Of a stretch of DNA of 64,000 nt, positions 1 to 8,604 are shown one piece after another. The stretch covers positions 30,808,501 through 30,872,500 of the forward strand of contig NC_092672.1 of NCBI RefSeq assembly GCF_964355755.1, given 5' to 3'. Below the pieces are notes generated by a model. It was not told the origin of the DNA, did not search any database, and worked only from the letters and a program-made list of their open reading frames with translations. Numbering within the stretch: the stretch's first letter is position 1; each line of letters begins with the position of its first letter. A program made the translations under genes and the position numbers. Source of the DNA: Antedon mediterranea. Taxonomy: Eukaryota; Echinodermata; Crinoidea; Comatulida; Antedonidae.

Positions 1-1050
1 AAACCCCACTGCATTTTTGATAAATATAACTGAGAAATGCAGTAAAAGTAACGAAATTAAAATACAAATTTATAAAAGGGAATTCAATAACTGAAATCAT
101 TACATACGGTACATATTAATAAAGTGTCTCTGTAGTTAAAAGATTTCGTTTTTCTCAAACTAATTTGAATATTATTGCTGGAAAGCGGATTTTGTTTCCC
201 TTCTTTCTGATAAGTTCTTAAAGTTAAGTTACCACAAACAAGTATAGTTTGATTAATTATTCTATGTGACTTTTGATAATAACAACGTATAGTTAGGATT
301 TATATTGCAATAACCACAAACCATACGTAAAAATCAATGGGATCTTTTAGACGTTAAAAACACCGTAATTCGTTTCTTTACAATATCAATTGGTATTTTG
401 TAAAGGTAGTAAAGTCAGCAGTATGACACTAAATTTTCTTTATTTCGTGTAAACTTTATTTAAGGAAAACTAATTGATCTTGGTTTTTTTTACTTAATTC
501 TTAAAATTTTTTCACTGTATAATAATATCAAATGCAAACATTCTGTTTGCTGCACTTATCTGACGTTCAAAGAGAAAAGGAAAGGCATGCCAATTAACAT
601 TGGGATTGTGCACAGATGGTTTTAAATTGTTTGGTACCCGCTTTGAAAATACAAATGATTTTGAACGCTACGCAAATGATACCATTCCCCGTAGCATTTT
701 TTTTGTTTACGAAAAACAGAAATGTAAACTACTAAAAATAAAATAGATTGAGAATTTAAGAAGCTATCCAACGAAAAAAACAAAGATGTGATTTGACAAC
801 AGTTTATTTCACCTTTGTTCACGGACTATAGTTATTTTGATTTTAAATTAAATAACTCGGAAAACTTGACATTGAAGTTAAGTGTAATCCTGTACCGTAC
901 GGTACTTATTCAGTATTAAGATAATATATAATATAATATAAAACATATAAATGGACAATGACAAAGTAGAAAGAAAATCAAACAAACATATTTTGAATGA
1001 ATTGTAAAACCAATAAGAAAAACCGTATTTATCTTAATACGAAGGAGACT
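1..1050. other. AT-rich non-coding stretch
   Basis: No coding region, RNA gene or element end could be supported here. The only open frames are short and rich in Phe, Lys, Ile and Asn codons, as expected of AT-rich noise. Confidence 0.6.
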
Positions 1051-1117
1051 ATTTTTTCATTGTTAAAATGAGTATAGCGAGGCATTTAATGAATAGGCAA
1101 ACTGCCAATTAAAATGT

Positions 1118-1149
1118 GACATGTTTCGAGAAACTATTCTCGTCATCAG
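1118..1149 (-). ncRNA. Orphan hammerhead-ribozyme-like core (PLE terminal-repeat relic)
   Basis: On the minus strand the order CTGATGA, a hairpin GAGAA-TAGT-TTCTC, GAAAC, ATGTC is present. This is the order of hammerhead core elements and matches the GAAACATGTC block of the PLE repeats at 8468 and 17147. Helix I is not convincing (the flanks do not pair well) and no PLE protein is adjacent, so this is probably a relic of a PLE terminal repeat. Confidence 0.5.
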
Positions 1150-1159
1150 AAGAACAAAA

Positions 1160-2180
1160 AACAACGCCTAAAGTATACTTATATTCCAATAGTACAGGTT
1201 GTATGTAAATAAGAAACTAATTAGCATGCTAAAACAACAAGGAACATTTAAAAACAATTTATATACATAATTGGAACATTATGACAATAAACAAAGTAAA
1301 ATAGAATAGATATTAGTAAAACTGTATTCAGAATAAAAAAATCTATCCAACGATTCCAAAAAGTACAGTATTTTGGTAAAATTGCATTTTGACCTTTTGA
1401 CATTTATTGGTCACGTGATTTGATCTATTTCGCAATTACTATGTAACTATGCGTTTATTGATATGGGTGTAATGGAATAAAATAATCAGTAATAAATTCC
1501 CATTCCAATGATACCATGGATGACCAACTTTAGTGTGGAAAGTCGGCCATTTTGAAATACAAAATGGCGGCTGAAGGAGTGGTCGAAAAAAATGGCACCT
1601 AACTTTTTTGGATTCAGCATCTCAAGAATAACAAAGTTAGCTAAAAAAATCTATTTTGGTACAAATATCGAGCTGGAAGACATAATAACCCGTACTAATA
1701 GCTTACTTTATAATTCTGAATGTAGCTTTTAAGTTTAAGAGTAATGAATTGCATCACATGCCTAATAAAATATTTGTGTTTTTTTTTTGTCAATTTTTAA
1801 AAACGTGCTTAAAAAAACAGTTAATATTAATTGCTCTGTTTGACTCAGGCGAATAATGCATTCTTCTAGGCATAAAAATATTTTAGAAGCTATTGTCTAA
1901 GTACCCCGAGACCTAATCAAATGCGTATCATTCATTTAATGAAATCAATCGAAATTGAACATTTTAGAATTATATTGTCTGAACTATAATCAAAATAAAG
2001 CGATGTTGTAAAATAGGCGTCCATTTAACGAACATACAATTGATTCCCAGGAATAATTTAAATAAATCGGTACATGGCTGGATCATCTGCTGTAAAATTA
2101 AATTGAATGAACGTCGATTTTTTTTAGAAATACAGGTTTATTTAAATTGTTTCACATCTCTTAAAATGAATTATATTTAC
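1160..2180. other. Non-coding stretch
   Basis: AT-rich sequence. Nothing could be assigned. It would be 3' intron or downstream flank of the candidate exon at 2181-2510. Confidence 0.5.
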
Positions 2181-2510
2181 CCGTTGTATTGAGTTTTAAA
2201 TTGTAAACATCAGTTGAAATACTGTCACATAAAAGGTCCGTTTCATAGAAAAGTTTACATTTAGAAAGCTTCCATACTTTCTGACGATCCGGTAACGCCT
2301 TACTGTCTTTAATAGGAACTGGTGTCAAATAGCTTTCACTGAGAGTGCAGACTTTCACTATATCTTTATCATTATCCCACGAGTCTTTACAAATCACAAA
2401 ATCACAATATTCTTTTCCTTTCTCGTAACAGCTGTAATTTCTTTTCTTAAGTTTTTCGTATACATCATTGTGCCAAGAAAGATCTTCAGTGAGTACAAAA
2501 ACATCACAAA
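2181..2510 (-). CDS. Candidate internal host exon, TIR-like fold suspected
   Basis: A 330-nt minus-strand exon. It follows a pyrimidine-rich acceptor ending TTTTTTGCAG and is followed by a donor, CGG/GTAAAT. Both borders are phase 1, as in the other host exons of this window. It encodes about 110 residues with normal composition: it opens CDVFVLTEDLSWHNDVYEKL, and a segment SESYLTPVPIKDSKALPD lies in the middle. The opening hydrophobic strand plus acidic turn and the central SESYL are reminiscent of a TIR or SEFIR domain, but I cannot align it securely and the first (BB-loop) motif is not clear. The preceding exon in the same gene could be the ATG exon at 19062-19077, which also ends in phase 1; the intron would then be about 16.5 kb of transposons. 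Function unassigned. Confidence 0.5.
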
Positions 2511-2590
2511 CTGCAAAAAATACAAATGTTTCTGTTTGCCTGATGTATATATGTGTATGTATATATATGTATATATATAAATAAATCAAA

Positions 2591-2662
2591 GAGCTGCATA
2601 GGCAGGATATATAAAAAATCAAGATCAAATAAGTTAAAACTGCCTCAATATAGATTTATTTT
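2591..2662 (-). mobile_element. PLE terminal-repeat fragment (PLE-3/PLE-5 family)
   Basis: Reverse complement of the 3' end of the PLE copies at 7457-8575 and 16558-17258, including the AATAAATC...TTGATCTTG block and the adjoining TATATCCTGCCTATGCAGCTC tail. Confidence 0.75.
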
Positions 2663-2692
2663 ATATATTTTATATATGTATATATATATACA

Positions 2693-2772
2693 CTTTTTAT
2701 TTTTGTATCTCCATTGAGATCCAGCCACTGATACCCACAGCATTGTCATTTTTTTCAGTAATTTGCCTTTGG

Positions 2773-2774
<2 letters not shown>
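2693..2774 (+). mobile_element. PLE-4 terminal fragment
   Basis: Nearly identical to 11076-11155, the 3' end of PLE-4, ending at GCCTTTGG and then running into a (TA)n tract. Confidence 0.7.
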
Positions 2775-2777
<3 letters not shown>

Positions 2778-2822
<45 letters not shown>

Positions 2823-2856
2823 GTGCCTGATTTGTTTATATATATATATATATTTA
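2778..2856. repeat. (TA)n microsatellites
   Basis: Two TA tracts separated by a GTGCCTGATTTGTTTA remnant of the tRNA-unit repeat end. Confidence 0.9.
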
Positions 2857-2889
2857 AATCAATGATGTTGCGTAGCACTGTGTAAATTA

Positions 2890-3210
2890 TATATAAATCA
2901 TACTGTAAATTATAGAAACAGTGCTCATATTCGGAACATGATCTCATAATCGCGTCGAGCATAGCTCATTGGCGAAAGTTCCGTGTTTTTTTAGTTGTAT
3001 GAAAAAATGTCTCTGGCGGGATTCGAACCTGCAACCTCTCGCTTACAGGGCGAGTATCATACCACTAGACCACAGAGCCATGTATGGTATTATCACAGAT
3101 TTTCACCCACCAGATACGGAACTTTCGCCAATGAGCTATGCTCGACGCGATTATGAGATCATGTTCCGAATATGAGCACTGTTTCTATAATTTACAGTAT
3201 GATTTATATA
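2890..3210. repeat. Perfect foldback element around a tRNA-like gene
   Basis: The left arm (2890-2984) and right arm (3116-3210) are reverse complements over about 95 bp with no mismatch that I could see. The arms end in TA repeats, and the 131-bp centre holds the tRNA-like gene at 3008-3079. Near-identity of the arms implies recent origin or gene conversion. Confidence 0.85.
3008..3079 (-). tRNA. tRNA-like gene, anticodon TGT (Thr-type), probably degenerate
   Basis: A cloverleaf can be drawn. The acceptor GGCTCTG pairs with CAGAGAC with one G/A mismatch. The D-arm contains box A TGGTCTAGTGG. The anticodon stem CTCGC/GCGAG encloses the 7-nt loop CCTGTAA, and the T-arm GCAGG-TTCGAAT-CCCGC has one mismatch. 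The loop has C where U33 is normally invariant, and two stems carry mismatches, so this is more likely a tRNA-derived repeat than a working tRNA. The 3' side runs into TTTTTT on the minus strand only after the ACAT spacer. Confidence 0.6.
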
Positions 3211-3340
3211 TATATATTTATATATATATATATATATTTAGGTTGAAATTTTTAGACCGTTTGGATAGAGTGCTCAATACCAAGGTAGAGCATAAATAAA
3301 TAAAATAACAGCAGAAAACTTGGTTACTTCATTGTTTTAA

Positions 3341-3396
3341 TCACTACAAATTTGTTTCGTCCGACCAGCATGTAGCTGGCCGCACTCTTCAGGTGA
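3341..3396 (-). ncRNA. Hammerhead ribozyme motif, left arm of PLE-1
   Basis: Minus-strand copy of the motif described at 4455-4510: helix I TCAC/GTGA, core CTGAAGA, helix II, GAAA, helix III, TA cleavage dinucleotide. One base in helix II differs from the right arm (GG instead of GT in its 3' strand), adding a mismatch. Confidence 0.65.
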
Positions 3397-3422
3397 AATA
3401 TAAAACATAAGTGACACAGTTG

Positions 3423-4370
3423 TTCGACCTAAGGACAGGGATCTTCCGACCTTTCACTAAGCCTAATAACAAACCAACCTACGTGCACCATGACAGCAAC
3501 CATCCTCCATCTATTATCCGAAACATCCCACTTGCTATAAATAGACGCCTTTCTGACATCTCATCAGACAAAGATACATTTCATGCATCTACATCCCTAT
3601 ACCAGGAAGCCCTCAAAGGAAGTGGATACAATCATCAACTTGAGTTCAATGCTGAACAGCAGAACCCCAAAAAATCACGTACCAGAAACATAATTTGGTT
3701 TAACCCACCATTCAGCAAAAACGTAGCAACCAACATCGGCCACAAGTTTTTAGCTATAGTAGAAGATTGTTTTCCTGCCGGCAACAAGCTCAGAAAAATA
3801 TTTAACAAAAATACCTTGAAACTAAGCTACAGTTGCATGCCCAGCGTAGACAAAGTAATTAACGCACACAACAAATATGTGATACCCAAAGAAAAGTCTA
3901 CTGAAACCAACGCGAAAACAAGCGGATGTAACTGCCGCAATCCCAATGAATGCCCGCTCCCAGATAACTGCCTAACAAAAGGTGTAGTTTACCAAGCTAC
4001 AGTAAAGAGAGAAGATTCATCAAAAGAAGAAACATATGTCGGACTAACTGAAAACCAGTTTAAAACCAGATACAGAAACCATACGTCTTCATTCCGGAAC
4101 GCAAAACTAAGAAATGCAACGGAACTCAGTAAATATATATGGACGCTTAAAGACTCTAAAACAAATTACTCAATTAAATGGAAAATTATAAAGAAATGCA
4201 AACCTTACTCAAATATTAACAAAAGATGTAATTTATGCATATATGAAAAGTATGTTATTATAATATGCCAACCAGAGCTATGCTCACTGAACCGTAAGAA
4301 CGAGTTAGTCTCTACTTGTAGACATAGGAAAAAATTCTTACTAAATCGCAGATCCAAACAGTTTATCTAA
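3423..4370 (+). pseudogene. PLE-1 reverse transcriptase C-terminus plus GIY-YIG endonuclease (5'-truncated)
   Basis: The frame is open from the inverted repeat junction to a TAA at 4370, about 315 codons, with no natural start. It aligns throughout with the C-terminal half of the PLE-2 protein: GIFRPFTKPNNKPTYVHH, then RNIIWFNPPFSKNV, a Cys-rich stretch CNCRNPNECPLPDNC, and the endonuclease core VVYQATV...[19 protein letters not shown], in which the Tyr residues and the Arg/His of GIY-YIG nucleases are visible. The palm domain of the RT, including the YxDD box, is absent, so it cannot self-mobilise. I read it as a 5'-truncated retroinsertion whose endonuclease segment has stayed open. Confidence 0.85.
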
Positions 4371-4454
4371 AACAATAGCCTATTGTATACGACTTCCTGA
4401 TGACTCACTTCTATTAAGCACTATGAGACAACTGTGTCACTTATGTTTTATATT

Positions 4455-4510
4455 TCACCTGAAGAGTGCGGCCAGCTACATGCTGGTCGTACGAAACAAA
4501 TTTGTAGTGA
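4455..4510 (+). ncRNA. Hammerhead ribozyme motif, right arm of PLE-1
   Basis: Helix I TCAC/GTGA (4 bp); CTGAAGA, which fits the CUGANGA core; an 11-bp helix II closed by loop TACAT; GAAA; helix III CAA/TTG extended by the A-U closing pair; predicted cleavage after TA at 4506. All conserved core positions are present. Hammerheads in PLE terminal repeats are an established observation for this class; activity here is inferred. Confidence 0.75.
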
Positions 4511-4545
4511 TTAAAACAATGAAGTAACCAAGTTTTCTGCTGTTA

Positions 4546-4576
<31 letters not shown>

Positions 4577-4578
<2 letters not shown>

Positions 4579-4662
4579 AACAAATCAGGCAAAGAACATT
4601 AATTCTAAACCGCCCGGTGATATACTGAAATTTAATTAATTAATTTGAAACGATACAGATGA
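4577..4662. repeat. Fragment of the tRNA-unit repeat
   Basis: The AAACAAATCAGGCA... and CCGCCCGGTGATATACTGAAA blocks match the borders of the 365-bp units at 11.2-12.6 kb and 15.7-16.5 kb; the tRNA part is missing. It is followed by a short PLE-3-type TTGATCTTGATT scrap. Confidence 0.75.
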
Positions 4663-4701
4663 AGATGAACTTATTTGATCTTGATTTATATATATATATA
4701 T

Positions 4702-4969
4702 GTTTCTACTAAAGTATCAGTAATTTAGATAATAAGAATTTGGTTAACAATAGACTGTCCAGGAAATAGAGATGTGTTGTACTTGCTAATTAGCATACTA
4801 TTGTTCACATAAACAGTTTGCCTTAAGACTTCATTATAGCTTTTTGTATTCACTTGTGACTATCATTCAGAGCCAAGCACCTGAAGATTGAGTTCATACT
4901 CATGAAACAGCCTGTAGTGCAATAAAATGTTCAGTTGGTAATTTACTAGCGTCTTTCATTTATTTATAT
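4702..4969 (+). repeat. 5' terminal repeat of PLE-2
   Basis: Direct copy of 7153-7420. It carries the last codons and stop of the element's ORF at its start and a hammerhead motif at 4877-4920, arranged as expected for tandem PLE-type LTRs. Confidence 0.85.
4877..4920 (+). ncRNA. Hammerhead ribozyme motif, 5' repeat of PLE-2
   Basis: Helix I GCAC/GTGC (4 bp), CTGAAGA, helix II TGAG/CTCA with a U-U at its base, GAAA, helix III ACA/TGT, TA then GTGC. Cleavage is predicted after 4916. A short helix III is typical of PLE hammerheads. Confidence 0.7.
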
Positions 4970-5005
4970 TTGGCTCTACATTTTGTATCGAGCACTTTCG
5001 CTTTC

Positions 5006-7174
5006 ATGGTCTGCGTTAAATTCACCACGATTTATATTTTGCTCCTATTTTTGTTGAGCACTGTTCAGATCAACATGGAACGTATCGACCTTGGTTATTC
5101 CACTAAGAACATACCGACGGCTCAACCAAATGAATACATGAAGTTTATGATCCAGAAGGTAGAACTGTTTTTAAATCGTATGCGATGGAAGGCCTTCCAT
5201 TACCTAAATCCAGTAGTATCGACATCCGCCAAAGAAACGCTTAAATTCAAGACCTCAAGAAACCCGCCTCCAGTACAAGAACTTAGAGAATTTGAAGATA
5301 AAATGCTTAATTTAGTACAGAATATCAAGTTTGAAGATAATAAATGCCCGTTTCAGAAAAACCTAGAGAGAGACGCGAAAAAGATAAAGCAGGACAGCAA
5401 ACTAATTATACCGGCAGACAAATCAAACAACTTCTACCGCATGGAAGCGAATGATTATAACGACTTATTGCAAAAGAATATAACGAAAACATACAAAAAA
5501 GCTCCGGCGGATTCTGTAAATAGTATAACCAAAGACGAGATTAAGATAGCCAAAGAACTACAGCTAGATGACAGGATAGAAACAACTGGAAGACGTAATG
5601 CCTTTATAACCCTGAAAGATCATAAGGAAAATTTTGTAAACAAGCCGACTTGCAGACTAATTAACCCCTCAAAATCAGAGATAGGAAAGATAAGTAAACA
5701 CATCCTAGAAAGAGTTAACAAACATATCGCACGTAAGACCAAGCTTAACCAGTGGAGGAATACTAACGACATGATAGAATGGTTTAAAGGCATCCGGGAT
5801 AAGGAAAATCATCTGTTCATATGCTTTGATGTAACAGAATTTTATCCTTCGATAACTTTGGACCTTCTCAATGAAGCCCTCAACTTTGCTAAAAAATTCA
5901 CCGATATTACAGAGGAAGAAAGGGAAATAGTAATCAAAGCCAAGAATACACTACTATTCAACGACGAGACAGCTTGGTGCAAAAGGAACACTACATTCGA
6001 TGTTACTATGGGTAGCTACGACGGTGCTGAAACATGCGAGTTAATTGGTCTGTTTCTGCTAGCCAAACTGGAGCCCAAGTACGGTAATAACATAGGATTG
6101 TACAGGGATGACGGACTCGCGGCATTTAATGAAACTCCTCATGTTATTGAAAAAATAAAAAAAGATCTCTGCAGCACATTCAAAGAACATAATCTAAAGA
6201 TAACGATCGAAGCGAATAAGAAAATTATAAACTACCTAGATGTAACGCTTAATCTCAACGATGGAAGCTATAAGCCTTATTTAAAGGAAAACAACAAACC
6301 ACGCTATGTTCATTGCAAAAGTAATCATCCAGCATCAATAATTAAGAACATCCCTGAAGGCATAAACAAAAGATTAGCAAACATTTCTTCGAATGAAACT
6401 GTTTTCAATGAATCAAAGAAACCGTACCAAGAAGCCTTGTATGAAAGTGGATACGACCACAATCTGAAGTACAACCCGACCAATACCAGCGCACAAAATA
6501 ATGTGAAGAAGACAAGGAAAAGAAATATCATCTGGTTCAACCCGCCTTACAGTGCCAACGTGAAAACCAAAATAGGGCACGAGTTCTTAAAGACTGTAGA
6601 TGAATGTTTTCCACATAACCATGAGCTAAGAAAAATATTTAATAGAAACACCATTAAAATCAGCTATAGTTGTATGCCTAATATAGGGTCTGTAATATCG
6701 GCCCACAACAAAAATGTATTACGTAATGATATGCCCTGTGATAACATCAAGCAATGCAACTGTCGAAATGAATGCCCATTAGATGGGAAATGCCTAACCA
6801 GTGGTGTTGTTTATCAGGCTACAGTAACAACAAATGATGATGATAAAGCTGAAACATATGTCGGACTAACCGAAAACACATTTAAATGCAGATATAACGC
6901 ACACAATAGTTCATTCCGTAATGTTAAATACAAAAACAGCACAACGCTTAGCCAGTACATCTGGAAGCTAAAAGATGATAACATAAAGTATAACATTAAA
7001 TGGCGAATAATAAAGAAGTGTAAACCATATTCCAATGTTAACAAACGGTGTAATCTATGCTTACAAGAGAAGTATTATATTATATGCAAGCCTGAAACCA
7101 GCTCACTTAACCATAGGAACGAATTAGTCAGTGCATGTAGACATAGGAGAAAGTTTCTACTAAAGTATCAGTAA
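5006..7174 (+). CDS. PLE-2 polyprotein: reverse transcriptase with C-terminal GIY-YIG endonuclease
   Basis: A 722-residue frame from ATG 5006; ATG 5075 (699 residues, starting MERIDLGYS) is an alternative that removes a hydrophobic N-terminal stretch. The RT palm shows motif A FDVTEFYPSI (Asp near residue 275) and the catalytic box YRDDG near residue 366. Downstream are RNIIWFNPPYS, a Cys-rich CNCRNECPLDGKC, then the endonuclease core with VVYQATV near residue 603, YVGLTE near 618, and a conserved Arg and His just after. A final C-rich part NKRCNLC...SACRHRRKF closes the protein. Reverse transcription is primed at a nick made by the endonuclease in this family. No internal stop or frameshift is present and catalytic residues are kept, so the copy may be competent. 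The endonuclease is C-terminal, unlike the permuted Naiad-type PLEs. Confidence 0.9.
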   Translation: MVCVKFTTIYILLLFLLSTVQINMERIDLGYSTKNIPTAQPNEYMKFMIQKVELFLNRMRWKAFHYLNPVVSTSAKETLKFKTSRNPPPVQELREFEDKMLNLVQNIKFEDNKCPFQKNLERDAKKIKQDSKLIIPADKSNNFYRMEANDYNDLLQKNITKTYKKAPADSVNSITKDEIKIAKELQLDDRIETTGRRNAFITLKDHKENFVNKPTCRLINPSKSEIGKISKHILERVNKHIARKTKLNQWRNTNDMIEWFKGIRDKENHLFICFDVTEFYPSITLDLLNEALNFAKKFTDITEEEREIVIKAKNTLLFNDETAWCKRNTTFDVTMGSYDGAETCELIGLFLLAKLEPKYGNNIGLYRDDGLAAFNETPHVIEKIKKDLCSTFKEHNLKITIEANKKIINYLDVTLNLNDGSYKPYLKENNKPRYVHCKSNHPASIIKNIPEGINKRLANISSNETVFNESKKPYQEALYESGYDHNLKYNPTNTSAQNNVKKTRKRNIIWFNPPYSANVKTKIGHEFLKTVDECFPHNHELRKIFNRNTIKISYSCMPNIGSVISAHNKNVLRNDMPCDNIKQCNCRNECPLDGKCLTSGVVYQATVTTNDDDKAETYVGLTENTFKCRYNAHNSSFRNVKYKNSTTLSQYIWKLKDDNIKYNIKWRIIKKCKPYSNVNKRCNLCLQEKYYIICKPETSSLNHRNELVSACRHRRKFLLKYQ

Positions 7175-7408
7175 TTTAGATAATAAGAATTTGGTTAACA
7201 ATAGACTGTCCAGGAAATAGAGATGTGTTGTACTTGCTAATTAGCATACTATTGTTCACATAAACAGTTTGCCTTAAGACTTCATTATAGCTTTTTGTAT
7301 TCACTTGTGACTATCATTCAGAGCCAAGCACCTGAAGATTGAGTTCATACTCATGAAACAGCCTGTAGTGCAATAAAATGTTCAGTTGGTAATTTACTAG
7401 CGTCTTTC

Positions 7409-7420
<12 letters not shown>
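7153..7420 (+). repeat. 3' terminal repeat of PLE-2
   Basis: Direct copy of 4702-4969. The stop codon of the ORF (7172-7174) lies inside it. Confidence 0.85.
7328..7371 (+). ncRNA. Hammerhead ribozyme motif, 3' repeat of PLE-2
   Basis: Identical to 4877-4920. Two copies one element length apart could release a unit-length RNA from a transcript that runs through both repeats. Confidence 0.7.

Positions 7421-7459
<39 letters not shown>
7415..7459. repeat. (TA)n microsatellite
   Basis: Perfect TA tract joining PLE-2 to PLE-3. Confidence 0.95.
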
Positions 7460-7462
<3 letters not shown>

Positions 7463-7606
7463 CAAGATCAAATAAGTTAAAACTGCCTCAATATAGATTT
7501 ATTTTAACGACATGTTATCCATCTGACATTACTGTGAAATCTCTAAGAAAAGTTTGCCAGTTAACGCACGAGGACACATTGCAACCTACACATAATACAA
7601 AATGCT

Positions 7607-8239
7607 TGTGACCGCATACCTCTAGTCCTCACGTATCATCCTATGAATAAGAAGGTTATTAACATTGTCCGCGATAACTTTTCAATTTTGACTGAAGATA
7701 AATCCGCTACAAACGATATTTTTCAAGAACCACCCATGATAGCTTACAGACGTGATCAAAGCATTAAAGACACTTTAGTTAAATCTAAATTACAAAACAA
7801 AGGTAATGAATCAACTGGAACATTCAAATGTAATAGAAATAGATGTTCGACATGTAATTACGTTTCATGTTCAAACCAAATAGTAGGACCTTCTGGTAAT
7901 TATGTTATCACAGATCGTATTACGTGCACCACTATAAATCTAGTTTATTGTATTTCGTGTACTAAATGTAATATGCTTTATATTGGTGAAACTAAACGCA
8001 GGTTAGGTGATAGGTTTGTAGAACATTTAAGGTCTTTTAAACTAAAGACTCCCGGATTACCTGTAGCCACCCATTATTGTAATAATGAGCATTCCCTTTC
8101 GGATATTACAATTTCTGGTGTTAAAGTATGTAATGGTTCTGAGACATCTCGTAGAATTATAGAAGAAAAAATAATTGTAAATCTTGGCACTCTTGCCCCT
8201 ACCGGCATAAATGTACAATTTAGATCCTTTAAACATTAA
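7607..8239 (+). pseudogene. PLE-3 GIY-YIG endonuclease domain (5'-truncated ORF)
   Basis: The frame is open through ATG 7643 and can be read back to about 7607 (DRIPLVLTYHP upstream of the Met matches the normal PLE context). Visible blocks are PPMIAYRRDQSIKDTLVKSK, a Cys cluster GTFKCNRNRCSTCNYV, and the nuclease core NLVYCISCTKCNMLYIGETK followed by RLGDRFVEHL, which fits GIY-YIG with its Arg and His. The RT palm domain is missing. PLE-5 at 16.56-16.92 kb is a close relative, sharing nearly every residue of the shared part. This is the Neptune/Poseidon-like type of PLE endonuclease by appearance; the clade is inferred. Confidence 0.85.
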
Positions 8240-8460
8240 TTTTGCCAGAGACATTCACATATTAACAATTATTTACACTTGAAGCTTTTGTCTTTGTTTT
8301 AAATTTCCTGCTTTATAAGCAACCATTCATGCTTTGTACACCATAGCTTTTGGAGGCGCGCCTTTATAACTATGCCTTTTGTTTGTTAACATCTTTGATT
8401 GGCTGATTTGTTTTATTATGTAATTTTGTGACTTATATATGTTATCCTTTGTTACAATTC

Positions 8461-8502
8461 TTTTCACCTGATGATGGGCTATGCCCGAAACATGTCGTTA
8501 AA
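8461..8502 (+). ncRNA. Hammerhead-like motif of PLE-3
   Basis: CTGATGA, hairpin GGGC-TAT-GCCC, GAAAC, ATGTC, GTTAAAA. Helix I (TTTTCAC with GTTAAAA) has one C/U mismatch. Helix III is only C-G plus the closing A-U with a 2-nt loop, so single-molecule folding is doubtful and a dimeric fold would be needed. The same motif is at 17140-17182. Confidence 0.6.
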
Positions 8503-8571
8503 ATAAATCTATATTGAGGCAGTTTTAACTTATTTGATCTTGATTTTTTTCTATATCCTGCCTATGCAGCT

Positions 8572-8604
8572 CTTCCCACAATGTGAACATTGTGGGAAGA
8601 AGGA
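8572..8604. repeat. Perfect 13-bp palindrome at the PLE-3/PLE-4 junction
   Basis: CTTCCCACAATGT is followed by GA and then its exact reverse complement. It sits where the tail of PLE-3 meets the truncated start of PLE-4. Confidence 0.8.

Larger units (their letters stand above)
3292..4559 (+). mobile_element. PLE-1: 5'-truncated Penelope-like element with inverted terminal repeats
   Basis: A 131-bp segment at 3292-3422 is repeated in inverted orientation at 4429-4559. Between them is the 3' third of a PLE open frame ending in a GIY-YIG endonuclease. PLEs are known to carry long terminal repeats in direct or inverted arrangement, and 5' truncation is common. The outer ends lie in TAAATAAA/(TA)n sequence. 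A second, minus-strand copy of its 3' end is at 12634-15696. Confidence 0.85.
4702..7420 (+). mobile_element. PLE-2: full-length, apparently intact Penelope-like element
   Basis: Direct repeats of 268 bp (4702-4969 and 7153-7420) bracket a single long open frame. The two repeats sit at a constant offset of 2451 with no indel, and I see no substitution, so the insertion looks recent. The repeat begins inside the last codons of the open frame and includes a hammerhead motif. Both flanks are (TA)n tracts. Confidence 0.85.
7457..8575 (+). mobile_element. PLE-3: 5'-truncated Penelope-like element
   Basis: The left end (7457-7513) is the reverse complement of 8489-8545, so the element has a short inverted terminal repeat. 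It contains the endonuclease end of a second PLE family, unlike PLE-1/PLE-2, and ends with a hammerhead-like motif and the TTGATCTTGATTTTTT tail. Confidence 0.8.

Noticed and set aside
2645-2962. Minus-strand open frame rich in Tyr and Ile
   Set aside because: It is a translation of (TA)n repeats and PLE scraps.
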